DNA from: Phytophthora quininea
Lineage: Eukaryota > Oomycota > Peronosporomycetes > Peronosporales > Peronosporaceae
DNA: 64,000 nt
Reading direction: 5' to 3'
NCBI GenBank assembly: GCA_011947345.1
Contig: JAAVTG010000043.1
Span: 682,001 to 746,000 of the forward strand
Made by a program: the position numbers and the translations under genes. The notes beneath the pieces were generated by a model. The model ran no database searches and was not told where the DNA came from. It was given only the letters and a program-made list of their open reading frames with translations. Of this stretch, positions 11,736-22,775 are shown in pieces. Every line of letters starts with the position of its first letter. The first letter of the stretch is position 1.

Positions 11736-12998
11736 CTCGTACTCTGTTCTTGCTAAATTCCAACAGAATATCGCGGGATTTTGTAGCTGAGCCCTCCGGT
11801 ACACGTCGCCGTGTTTGTGGTGGATTGGTTGCTCTCTCGCGACGGACTTCAACGTCATCGTAGTATAGATCACTTTCCTGAGTCAAGAAGTTGTGCAGTG
11901 AACAGAGCGCGTAAACCAGCGTTGGGATCAACTCAAAGTCGGTCACAGCAATTGGGTTAGCGCGAAGAAGAATGCGAAATCGTCCTTTGAGAATGCCAAA
12001 CGCCTGCTCCACCTTGTATCTGATCCGAGATAAAGCTCTGTTCAAGCGCTTTATGTTTCCATCCTGGACCACTTGGGTCATTTGTATGTGGTCACAAAGC
12101 TCTGCCGATTTGAATACGCGCAATTTCCTAGTAAGAACATCGGGAGCCGCGCAGTTGTAGTTTGCGATGTTGCAATTGTCCTGGTGCCCATACGTCCAAG
12201 CCATGACTCGAAATTCCGGCCTAAGAAACTGTTGGTAAAAATTCTGTTGTCACCAACAGAGCCTGGCCAGCCGATAACCACGTCGCGGAATTTGCGCCGG
12301 TCGTCTACTGTAGCATGCAGTACAGTGCTGTAGAACCCCTTGCGATTATAATACTTGTTTCCGCCCTTCTGTGACTGAAGGATTGGAATATGCGAGCCGT
12401 CCACACTTAATGTTGCTTGTGGAATTAACGAGCGCTGCTCGTTCCTCATCACGATGTCTACAAGCTCCGCTTCGGTGGGCAGCTGTATCAGACCAAGTCC
12501 ACAGATACTTTCAGCAACCCGACGAAGTATTTCGCTGCAGGTGGAGAGACCGAGGCCGAACTTTTCGTGAAGCACCTTCAGCGTCACGCTGTGAGCGCTG
12601 TAATAGAGAAACGCGAGTAGGACAACCCGAGCAGGGATCGCTTCTCGGAAATTTGTATTTTCTCTCTCGATGCAAAGTTCCGCCATGCGAAACAGCTTCT
12701 CAAACGTACATCTTCGCATACGGAAGTTTTTGAAGAAGCGCTCGGCGTCAAACACTGCCTCTGATGCCACCAACTGACGAATCCATTCTCCACTCCGTGG
12801 TTTGACCCACCATCTTACATCGCTGTCTAAATTACAGCTGCCAACAATGCTGTCAACACAATCAGCTCCCCAGCTAATCAACTGCTCCATCTCTTCGTCC
12901 GTGTCTTCCTCGCTATCGTCGCTGCTGCTTCCAGAATCAAATGCGCATGAGAGAAACCTGCGCAGGACAACTAATCTGCCCCCCGCCACTCCTTCCAT
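11735..12998 (-). pseudogene. PIF/Harbinger DDE transposase, frameshifted
   Basis: Start taken at MEGVAGGR (12998); an upstream ATG at 13067 is also open. An acidic serine stretch is followed by FRMRRCTFEKL and FGLGLSTCSEILRRV (HTH-like region). The DDE_4-type catalytic core follows: LSVDGSHIPI (first Asp), VIGWPGSVGDNRIF (second Asp), FLLGNCAYSN (usually GDSAYP) and, after a frame change near 12090, IRYKVEQAFGILKGRFRIL with the catalytic Glu. Length and order match HARBI1-like transposases. Only one clear frameshift and an Asp-to-Asn change in the GDSAY block were seen, so it is fairly young. The exact C-terminus is unclear because it runs into the convergent gene. Confidence 0.8.
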
Positions 12999-13137
12999 CT
13001 TGCCGCTGCTTTTTGTGGAATAGACGAAAGTCGCGACTACTAAAGATGTTTGCCAGTGCGAACGCAACTAACAATTTTGACAGGGGTCTTAAGATGAGAC
13101 TCAATAAACTCCTACTTGAGATTTGCCGGTGCGTACC

Positions 13138-15237
13138 TAGCGGAGATGGTCGTGGTATTGGGTTTGGGACATGACTTCACCAACATACTGCGCGACAAAG
13201 TTTCCTTTCCAGATAGCTTGGCCGGCGAACAGAGAGATGCCGTTCCCTTCAACATTTTTCAATTCCAGTAGAGCCTGGGACCCGTTTTATATGCGTTGGT
13301 TTGTGCAGTGGTGTTCTGTTGAGCAATGGCCTCGAACACACCTCTGACACGAGGCACTTGATTTTTTCCGGATGGAGACTTTCTATTGGCTAAACTATGG
13401 TGGCTTCTGATTTGGGTTCAGAAATAGAGCCAGAGCGGCCAGCTGTTTATGTGGCATAAACTATGGAAGGATTGTTGCGATGGTCAGGATCTGGATCTTG
13501 GATTCCTGAACTAGGGAGGGGCCCCAGGTCCGAAAGTGCGAATCCTGAGCCAGCTACCGGATACTCGGAGCACTCAGTCCGGACCAGCCCTCGTCCTGAA
13601 GCGGGTTATTCTACGTGAAAGGAGAACGCCTATTACGAACGTATCGGATAGTGCGTCCCACCTGCCTTGGTCAAAAACCAAGAACCTACCAACACATTCA
13701 ACATTTCCTGGAAGTTAAACAGAAATGGCTCCCTAATCCCGGATTCCATCCAGGAATTCCAGGTCCTGAGTTCAGGATCCTAGATTCAAGTTACAAGTCA
13801 CCGCCAAACCAAGATACAAATCTTGATCCTGGTAGCGGAACATATTTTATTCCACATCTTCAAGTTATTTGCCCAAGAGTGATTGGCAATGGCTAGAGAT
13901 CCTGGATCCGAGATGTTAAGACTCCTGATCCTACATCGTGGTTGAGACTTCCTGATCCTGGATTCTTGATCCCAGATGATGTTCTATACTCTAACTCTCT
14001 CGATGCCCCAAGTTCTCCGGCATTCAAGTCATCAAGGATAGCAGACCCTGATCCAGGATCCAGGTCCTCGAAATTGAAGGGTCGCCTGCGATCTTCCCAT
14101 ATCTTTCCCGAAAGGTCAAGTTGCTTAATTAGGGACGACTGTTCAGACCTGCAACCACGACTACCATACTGAAGTCAAGACAAGACGAGATGACGTGGAC
14201 CACATATAAATCAGTCGAATCTGTAAGCATGCAGAGTACGCTTGCTTAAACTTTAACAGAGTTCATTTTTCCCTGTAACACACAAGTCGCCACGTCGTCG
14301 TGCCACCAATTCGTGCAAGGGGATCAAGGTGCACTATAGCTGTGGAGCAAGGATCACATTCGGCCGCGCCTGCGAGACGTCTGTGGGACTTCAACCGCTC
14401 CGAGTCGAGTTAGGTAGGGGGCCAGGACGCTGTTCGATCTGGGTTAAGACCCTCCCTATTTCACATACTGGTTGGGGGTCTTGCGCCTTCCCATTTCATA
14501 TTCCTTTGGAGTCTGGACCAGCAGCCGGTAACCAAGGACGTGACCGAAGACCGTTCATGTGGAGCGAGGGTATAAGCTTTTAATCTGACAAGTGGTTTTC
14601 TCTCAGAGAGTGGTGCGCGTTGCATTGTAAGTGTCTTGGATCGACCAGTTATCCAGGACCTGAAACCCTGATCAACACTGGTGAATTAGCCCAAGGCCTC
14701 GGCTAACAAAAAGAACAAGGACCTGCATATCGTGTCGTGTGAACTCTGGTTGTGGTTTTATTGCTGGTGTACGAGCGTGTGGAGAATGTGTGAGCTTCTT
14801 ATTCTGAAATCGAGAATCTTGATCCTGGACCCAAGATCTTGGCCCTGAATTCTGAAAGTCTGGTCCTGAAAGAAGAAGCTGTTTGGAGCTTGGTCATTAC
14901 TTCTACCCCAGGTCGCGTGGACAGCGCCTCGAGGTAAATCTTACCAAGAGGGGTTGCACGGGGTACATGCCACCCCGGATTGGGAATCCCGGACCTAAAT
15001 CTTAGAACTGGGGTTTCTGATCTGGGCGTATCTAAAGAGGGCCGCTATACATTTGGGCGAAAAAGGTTCACCACCTCATCTCACCTCACTGGGCTCTTTA
15101 GTGCAAGTTAGAGTTTGCTCTAACAAAACGTCAAGCACAGATTCTTACCGCTCAATTTTTGCAGTCCCCACCACACCGAAAACGCGCATCTCCTCTTGCG
15201 GAATATTGACAGTATGGGATCTCGTCCTAAAACATCG
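13138..15237. other. Non-coding stretch rich in GATCC/CTGGATC words
   Basis: About 13480-14100 and 14640-15010 are full of short repeats of GATCCTGG, GGATCCAGG and GGATCTTGG. The same word bias is strong in the Gypsy at 42013-49583, so this may be eroded Gypsy sequence. Open frames here are short and carry no recognisable domain. Confidence 0.4.
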
Positions 15238-15240
15238 TTA

Positions 15241-15264
15241 GAGCATCTCCAGCGGCAAGTCTTA
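15241..15264 (+). repeat. Left TIR of Harbinger 2
   Basis: 24 bp starting GAGCATCTCCAGCGGCAAGT. It differs from the reverse complement of 16521-16544 at three positions. TTA precedes it. Confidence 0.9.
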
Positions 15265-15445
15265 AAGGTGGTTTTATCTTAAAAGTAGCGCGTTAAGACT
15301 TGGGCTCAAGTCTTAAGCCCACAGCGGCAAGTCGCAACACAGGTTTTAACTTCACTAGGGCCTATGACTCCCTCCCCAAGTCTCAATTTAAAACTTGGGT
15401 TTTAAAGGCTGGTGTGGTACACACACTTCAACGTGAGCGCGCGAT

Positions 15446-15955
15446 TTGAACACTTCGACAAGTAGGCGCAAAAACTCGAAGATATCTACTGCTAGCATGA
15501 GGAAGGGAGCCGAGTGGAGCGATGCCGAGACCATTCAGCTGTGCCAGTCTTGGCTGGAGACAACTCAAGACCCCATTCGTGGCGCTAGTCAAAAGAAAAA
15601 CACCTTCTACAAGAGGATCTACGAGCATTGGTTGCAGAACAAGCCTGCCGACGCGGACCCTCGTTCCTAGAACGCCATCGCTGGACGATGGAAGAACTAT
15701 AGCCCGACGTTACCAAGTTTGCCGGCCTGTACGCGAAGCTGATGAGTAGGGAGCGGTCAGGTTGGAACGACGAGATATACGTAAAACACACGGTGGAGAT
15801 CTACGCTGAACGACACAAGAAGGAGTTCGAGTTTATTGATGCGTGGGATATTTTGAAGGACAAGCCCAAATGGACCAGCCAGTTGACGTCGAGCGCTCGG
15901 ACCAAACGAAATGCTGCAGACACTCCGGCAGTGGCCCGACCAGTCGGCGTAAAAA
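15446..15955 (+). pseudogene. Harbinger Myb / NAM-associated-like accessory protein, 5' part
   Basis: The frame contains GAEWSDAETIQLCQSWLET, then QKKNTFYKRIYEHWLQNKP, an in-frame TAG near 15668, then GRWKN. After a one-base frame change come KFAGLYAKLMSRERSGWND, ERHKKEFEFIDAWDILKDK and PKW. This follows the Myb/SANT plus NAM-associated pattern of plant and oomycete Harbinger accessory proteins, which bind element ends. An internal Met (MRKGAEWSD, near 15497) is an alternative start. The gene is cut short by the element's internal deletion, so the C-terminal region is missing or unrecognisable. Confidence 0.7.
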
Positions 15956-15984
15956 GCGAAGGCCAGGTAACCAGTCGCATCCAC

Positions 15985-16392
15985 CCGCTGCTCGAAGTAT
16001 TTGCAAACCTCGTCGTCCACAAGGGCAGCAACAACTCTCCCAAAAGACCTTTGCGCATACGAAAGCGCCTTCTAAACTCGCCTATTGAATAGAACAGACA
16101 CATCGTCAGCCCAGCTAGATCCCCATAAGCGTGGCAAAAACTTACCAGCGTGGTAGGTTGGCTTGTCCGCCAAGTAGTCTGCCACCAGCCGCCCCCCACT
16201 CTTCTCGATCTCGAGCTCTGTCAGCGCGCTTCCCTCAACCGATCCCCCGTGCTTGCGTTTCGTCTTCTTCTTTGCTGGGAGCACGTAGGGGAGTTGGAAG
16301 AACTCGTCGTCACAGTCGCTTCCGTTGGCAGCGGCCAACAGCCCAGGACACATCGCGAGGCCTTCCATGTTCTCTTCGTCTGGATCGTTCAC
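15985..16392 (-). pseudogene. PIF/Harbinger transposase, N-terminal part only
   Basis: Starts MNDPDEENMEG and contains an acidic segment, then GGRLVADYLADKPTYHAGKF. After frame changes it contains EFRRRFRMRKGL, and then VCKYFEQRVDATG. These are the recognisable pre-catalytic blocks of HARBI1-like transposases (the RRRFRM block and the QRxDAxG block). No DDE motif is present because the element is deleted past this point. It converges on the Myb-like gene. Confidence 0.65.
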
Positions 16393-16520
16393 ACTGATTG
16401 GTCAAAATCGACGTTTTGAGACTTGAGTAAAACTCGTCGCTGGAAGACGATGGCGAAATCCCAAGTCTTATATAAATACGACGTCTTAAAGCGCTTTCTC
16501 TCCGCCGTTAAGACTCGCGT

Positions 16521-16544
16521 TAGGACTTACCGCTGGAGAAGCTC
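16521..16544 (-). repeat. Right TIR of Harbinger 2
   Basis: Inverted partner of 15241-15264 (21/24), followed by TTA. Confidence 0.9.
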
Positions 16545-16645
16545 TTAATAGAGCCTTTAAGCTGGAGGTACGAAACGTGTTTTGGAACAAAAAAGTGTTC
16601 TGACTTTCGTTTCGTGTATTCGCAAACTAGGTCGTAAGAACGGTT

Positions 16646-17539
16646 GTGTCATCGACACCAAATCAGTCAGCATCCCCCTCCCCAAAGTCCACCATGACTG
16701 CAGAGAGCGAGAGCAACAGCGCACCTGAGTGCTCGACCACCAACAATAAACAGACGAAGCCTACTAACCCGCTGGAGCGAACTAAAGAAGCCCCCGCCCC
16801 ATCGGAGCAGCTGCAGGACGACGCTTCAACGCCAAGACCGATACCAAATTGCTCTCTGAAGTGCCATCCAAGTTGCCGATTGGCGCCACGTGGGGGATTT
16901 GGGAGGGAGGTCACAAGGCGACTGAACAGCAAGCTCAACGCAAACTTCACCGCCCGGGCATGCCGCGACAGGGCTTCTTTATTGCTGCGCCAGCATGCTG
17001 TTAGACAGGAGAAGAACAAAAGCGCTAGCGGGGAAGCGTGACACATGTTAATAACGATGACGTGTTGGAAGAGCATTCCACGTTAAAGATAGCAGCAGCT
17101 GAGACAAAGCGCGAAGCGAGAGAGCGCCAAGAGCCCCGCGATGAACATCTGGAGACAGCAGGAGAGCGGTTGATGCAAGCCCCGACACAACGTATGGATA
17201 GCTGCCATTTCATTTTTTCTGCTAGCTTATACAACGCTGTTCAATATGAAGAGTCTCAAAGAGACTCGGTTCGTCTAGTGAGCCGGAGACGCAGGGCATA
17301 AAACGCCGCCGCCTCTCAGTGCTGCTTGAGAGCGAGCAGGAGAAAACCGTGGCTCGGCGGCAGCTAGGGAGAAGAAAGTAGACTTGCAGCTGCAAGAGCT
17401 ACAACTGCGGCGATTAAAGCTGGAGGGGCAGCGCAAGTGGCGCGAATTCATGCAACAACAAACGGAGGAATCAACGAAACGAACGGAAAAGCTTATGGAG
17501 TTGCTGGGATCGGCAATATCACAACACGAGAAGTAATAA
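16646..17539 (+). pseudogene. Myb/SANT-like protein relic
   Basis: Begins MSSTPNQSASPSPKS with a low-complexity Ser/Thr/Pro leader. The segment TRRLNSKLNANFTARACRDRASLLL resembles the RACRDR third-helix block of a large oomycete family of Myb/SANT-like proteins, many of them transposon-linked. Further on, in other frames, lie charged coiled-coil-like stretches (TKREARERQEP near 17100; LQLQELQLRRLKLEGQRKW through MELLGSAISQHEK ending near 17536). At least two frame changes break it. It begins just outside Harbinger 2 and is not enclosed by TIRs that I can find. The family call is a pattern judgement. Confidence 0.45.
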
Positions 17540-20500
17540 AGCGCGGGGAGGATGCGTTATCTACACACGGAGAAGTACTCCGTGGGCGTCGGAGGCTCTA
17601 CACAAAAATACTGACTGTTGTTGACTTCCCCGACAATGATGCTGAAGTTCGTTAAAACCACCGCGACCTTGTAAAATTTCGCTACAAGCATTTGGCCAAC
17701 CGCCAGTTTTCGCTTGGATTCAACTGCTACTCAGAAGTTAGTCACCTGCCCGTACGACCACTCCACCGATGTGCGCACTTTCGACATCGACGCGTTAATT
17801 GTAGCTTGAGCGGTAGTAAGACATGGCTTGTATGGAGACGTAAATACGTCAGTGCGTCCACATGCTTGGTCGCCGTAAATTAAGAATCCCCGAAAGCGAG
17901 GGTCATCTCGTAGTTAATCTTTCAAGTGCAATTTACACAGCAGTATTATATAGTGGCAGCAGCCTTCGGATGGTCTATAGAGGCTATCGGGCGTTACGAC
18001 GTTTTGAAATTTGACTAATATATTCATATTCCGCAATCGCCTTGAATACATAGCGTTCTGGGCAACCTGCACAATTCAAGGGTCGTGTGAATTGGAACAT
18101 GCTAGGAATGATGTTAGCACGATTCACGATAGCAGGCGTATCGTCTTTTGTTCAAGGATACTGTCCTACTATTCATGCAGCACTTCTGCCATCGCAGAAT
18201 CAAGGCGGCGATTATCAAACTAGGGCCATATGCAACTACGCTTTGTTCCAGGATGGTACTGTTTCTTGTGAACGCTCCTCTAAAGCGCTACGCGATAGAA
18301 ACACCCTTCCGTGCAAAGTGCCACCTCCTCAGTGTAGCCATGCTTACCATGTTCACGAGAGGTGTGTAGAATGTGTACATCACCTTCCGAGCACCCCATT
18401 AGGGTGGTAAGTTTGGCAAAAAGCAGCAAATACGATTCTCGTGAAGTATTAGTGCTGATAGTATACTGAGTATTCTGCAGGTAAGTTATGATGCTGTAAC
18501 AACCCTATTGATGAAGACAAAACTGAACATATAGTGCAGAATTACTTTCCGACGCTAGTTCCAGATGGGGATGGCATTTCTCCCCTTGAAAGCCAATGAG
18601 GACAGAACCACGAGTACAATCTAACTATTAGACGCCATTCCAACGATTGTTGGTAGCTGCTTGCTGGAGCGGTGCACAAGAAACACTTAAAAATGAGGCG
18701 GTTTACTAATCCGTCCGAGCCGCGATCTTTCATTCCAACGATCTTGTTTGGAAAAATTACCTTGGCCTCGTGTGGTGTAGGAATTACTCCACTTGGCAAC
18801 GTAGCCTTAATATAGTAGCCCCTGCCCACAACAACACGTCTCGCCCTCTTGCGAAGGTTCGACGAGAGTTGAGGCTTCGCCTGAAGGACGCCCAACTCGA
18901 CTCACCCAGAGCCAGTCAAACGCACTCTTCTGCGATGTTTTGGCCAACCAAACAGCGCCACTAGCCCGAGCTTTGGCTAGGACGCTAAACACACAATAAA
19001 CTCACTCAAACTCCGGGGTTCCTCTAAAGAGAGGAAATCACGCCAGGGGAAAGCGCTTCCGGAGCCGCAGCAGCAGAGCCACGACTAATAGGGGTTGGGC
19101 GGAGGCGAATACACTCTCCTTGATAATATAGCGGCTTAGCACACCCAATAGTGCGAAAGTTCCACTTGTGTCAGCTTCCAACGGGCTCAAACCTTCGAAC
19201 CGCAGCGTAGTAAACAATCGCTATACCACACTCGTATCCGACAATGTTGTGAACTGCAGAAATTTCCCCGAAGAGGCACGTCATCGTATCCTTTGTCGAT
19301 TTAGCGCGACCAAATTTGATAAGTGTTGCAGTAAAATCCTTAGATTTTGTAACATAATATTCCAAGTCGTCCACGGCCTCCACTTCCTAGGCAACTTCTC
19401 AAGTCTCGTTGCTCTCGAACGACGCGTCGAGCAGCGGCTCTGATGACTGCTGGAACGGTAAGTGTGGCTAGCTGGTGTAAGGTGTCAAGAAGAAGGCGGG
19501 GGGAGTGAGGACGATCTGCCTTTGGATTAAGACGTCGTGTTTCTTGGGACCCAAGCTACGCTATGGGGGACGATCGCGGCGAGCTGAGCGACGCCAACGT
19601 CGGCGTCAACAGCTTGCGAAGTAGTGCTGGACAGCTTGTGGGTCTGTCCGGCGACAGATACCCCCGCATCATCACCGTCTGTGGCAGGGGCTTTAGTTGA
19701 TGGCCACAATGCTGCTAAGCAGAAGGCCGTAGTGGCCGGGGCTGGGAAGACCAAGAATCTGGCAGAAGAAAGTTTTTGTGCTGCTGCGGTGATTGAAGTT
19801 TAGTTTCGGCTAGTGACAAAATAGTGCCTAGCAACAACAAAAAGCCAAAAACAGTTATTTTAGTGCTGTTCGAGTAGTTGACGAGCGTGTCGACAGAATG
19901 AAGAAGCGTAGAGCGAGGGTATTCGATCAAAATGACGTCCTGAACATGCTTTCTGGGTAGAATAATGTACAGGACCCAACAAAGTCACCTCGGGATGTGT
20001 ACCGTGTCTGGATGACGTGAGTGAGTCATTTCATCTTGAAGTGTGTGAAGAGAGGTAGTGCACAGGTTGTAATCCGTAGCGACGACACCTTCAAAATATC
20101 TGCATTCACGTACATGTTTGGAAGGCACGCACCAGCCCTCTGCATTGGTAACGCGTGCTATCTCTACAAGACACCAACAGCTCCACTAACTCGAGCCGTG
20201 TGATGATTGCGCGCGTAGATTCGTTTTAACAACTTCTCGCTGTGCGAAAGAACTAAGTACCTTTTGGTTGCAGGTTATAGAGAAACTAGAGTAGTACGCA
20301 CCGTTCCAACAACCAGCAGTGACCATCTCTTATGAAAGGTCTCTATTGAGGGAGTCAAGATTGAGAAATGGTACAAAAATATCACCATTCGAGGGCCGTC
20401 GAAATGACTCGACAGCGGGAAAAAATCGCTCAGAATAGAGCGAATGGTCATTTTGCAGTTGACCGTCACTTTGCGACTTCAACACAGACAACAAGCTTAT

Positions 20501-22201
20501 AATTAACTACTAAATATATTATCACATCAGCCTCTCTATCCTTCTAGCGTAATATTTTTAAAGACCTTGGCGTCCCTGGTCTTGACCGAGTCAAGCCTTG
20601 TGGCGATTCCAGCAACGCTTCACGGTGCCTGTGGCGGCAGTTACGCTTGCCGTTAGTTGTACGAGCCGGTAGACATCATGAGGAGGTGCGCCAACAAGCT
20701 GGGGCAGGCGCGGGAGGGGGCGCCATCTACAACTGCTGCTCGTCGACCTATGCTCTGCGTTCGAAAATCCAGGACTGAACGTGAAACGTCTCGTCGGACA
20801 GTCGAAATAACCAGACATTTATAATGGTTTAGCCCTAGAAGTAAACCATGTTGCATAAAAATGATTAAAGACTGGTCAGGTGTAGTTTCAGTGGATTTAC
20901 GGTGCTCATTTGGTTTTTAGGAAAGAGCCGGAGAGAGCCAAACCGCGCGTTTCTTTGATGCAGTAAGGAAAAATATATTCCCCGCGCGTGTGGCGCACAC
21001 AAATATCGACTCTGCATTTTTTCAAAGTTTTATGCCAATCGAGTGGCATTCAAGACCCCCTCCCCTTCAGCACGCAAGCGGAAAGGCTGTGCGAACGCCA
21101 TGAAAGTTTGTGCTGTCGACGCCGGCATTCATGTACCTCGGTTGACTCTAACAGATGTGCTGCTGTAATGCAACTCCCTCCCCACGCCAAACACGTGCCG
21201 CTACGACTGCTTGCGGGCCGGCCGCAACAAAGCGCCGAAGAAGAATCCAGCAACGAGGAGAAATATGACGAGGAAGCTGACGACGAGGAGGAAGTTGGCG
21301 AAAAGAGTTGGGCAGTGAGGAAGAAGTAATAGGAGCCACATTAAATGAACACCGAAAGTTGACCGGAAAAAAGTACAAACGTGGTGCAGTGGAATGCGAG
21401 TCCAGTGATGATAAAAGTGGTTAATTCATGGAGAGATCTCCGTGTCGTTGGGTGTCGTGGGAGGCTTTCGAGCAAACGGTAGTGCAGGATGGCGCGGAGC
21501 TGGACCTGATACCCGTGGAAATGACGACCTATTGCAAGACGCTGAAGTGTACGCCTTTTGCATGACAGGGAAATCAGTCGTGAGACCAATACAGTAAACA
21601 GTAAACAGTAAGCGCATCCGCAAGTAGGGAACGAGACTGGAGAGACAATCATCCCACGCGGCGTTTGCGAGCTTGAGCTCCAGAATCATCAGGCACCACA
21701 CTCTGCAGAAAACACTGTCTGCGTGAACCAACCGATCTCTTCGTAAACCAGCTCATTTGCAGCATAGGCTCAATGGAGTAACGCACACTCTTCTTCACTT
21801 CACCATAGTTTGATGATAGCTGATACGGGTCAAATAGGTAGCAAATATGGAACTCCTTGTCCACCAAAAACGCGCGTCAATGATGACCGGTATTCACAAC
21901 ACCAACGAGACGCTTGTTGGCAGCAGCACCAGCTCCGACGCCACCAATAACACGCCGTTTCTGCTGGAGAGATGTCATCTCGTGGAAACTTAGGCTTACC
22001 ACACCGACGTGTGGATATTATTCCTTGAGGAATATCATTCCAGCTACAATGCACGTTGTGTTCAGCCAAATATCGCCCCGAAAGCGGAGCAGTTTGTTCA
22101 TAGTTATCAACTTCCCACCAACGCTCGTGTTTTTCAGGTTCAGACTTTCCACAGATCCCTTGTGGGTTTTCTGTAGACATGTCATAACAATGTTGTGATA
22201 G
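17540..22201. other. Long stretch without recognisable genes
   Basis: Open frames up to about 110 codons occur but none carries a motif I recognise. Segment 21230-21320 (+) encodes an acidic run (EESSNEEKYDEEADDEEE), common in transposase N-termini but not diagnostic. Segment 19555-19660 has a GC-rich coding-like feel but its frames are short and broken. Confidence 0.35.
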
Positions 22202-22648
22202 TTGGTAGATTTCCAGTGGATATTATGTTGTAGAATATATCATTCCTTCGCAACGTTGCACGTGTCGCCGAATGGAGTTCGGATGTTGGAGATGTCTCCT
22301 AAGCTAACAGCAGAGATCCTCGCGTTCAAAAGCAGTAAAAGACTTGGTGATGAAACACTCCGACAGAAATACTCGGAATCGAGTCGTCAGGATTACTGGA
22401 ACGCTATGAACAACAAAAACTAGTTATTGTTTAAGAAAATTGCTGAAATCGTCTTCGCGATCCCGATATCATCAGCAGCCAGCGAAAGAGCTTGGAGCAT
22501 TTTTGATCACATTCATACAAAGCGAAGAAGAAGGCTTTCCGTTGAGAAGGTCGAGATGCTTGAGTACATCTACACCAACTATGGAACCGTCAGGCGCAAT
22601 GAAATCGACCTCGCTCGGCATCAGTCTTGTCCAGACAGAGTAGATTAA
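22202..22648 (+). pseudogene. hAT transposase C-terminal dimerisation domain
   Basis: One frame, interrupted by a single TAG at 22421-22423, reads SPKLTAEILAFKSSK. After the stop it reads LFKKIAEIVFAIPISSAASERAWSIF, then HTKRRRRLSVEKVEMLEYIYTN. This is the conserved hAT C-terminal domain (the S-[AS]-ASER-[AVT]-WS block and the R-x-RL-x-xxxVE block), which mediates dimerisation. The rest of the transposase (BED finger, RNase H-like core) was not found upstream. The frame ends with a TAA at 22646. Confidence 0.8.
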
Positions 22649-22775
22649 TTGTGTCCGAAGAGGATTTATATTTGACCACTAATCCGTGACCACTTCCTGA
22701 ATGCTGTCCTCATTACCAAACAACAGAGTACGAGCTATTATCCTTGCTTTTCTTTGAGTCATCATTTACGGTGAC

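Larger units (their letters stand above)
10631..13137. mobile_element. PIF/Harbinger element 1
   Basis: It contains a Myb/SANT-like gene (10793-11735, +) running tail-to-tail into a DDE transposase (11735-12998, -), the two-gene layout of PIF/Harbinger. The ends carry an inverted repeat whose 15-bp core CGCACCGGCAAATCT is exact (10634-10648 against 13119-13133). It extends outward as GGT(A)C with one gap and continues imperfectly inward. A 3-bp target duplication could not be made out, so the outermost bases are uncertain by a few positions. Confidence 0.75.
15241..16544. mobile_element. PIF/Harbinger element 2 (internally deleted)
   Basis: The 24-bp TIRs (15241-15264 and 16521-16544) match at 21 of 24 positions and start GAGCATCTCCAGCGG, a well-known PIF/Harbinger-type terminus. 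They are flanked by TTA at 15238-15240 and 16545-16547, the expected 3-bp target duplication. Inside lie the 5' part of a Myb/NAM-like gene (+) and the N-terminal part of a transposase gene (-), meeting near 15950-15990. The total of 1304 bp is too short for two full genes, so the middle was deleted. The subterminal regions carry repeated AAGTCTTA-like words. Confidence 0.9.

Noticed and set aside
12073..12733. + strand open frames opposite the Harbinger 1 transposase
   Set aside because: Shadows of the minus-strand DDE gene, which has all family motifs.
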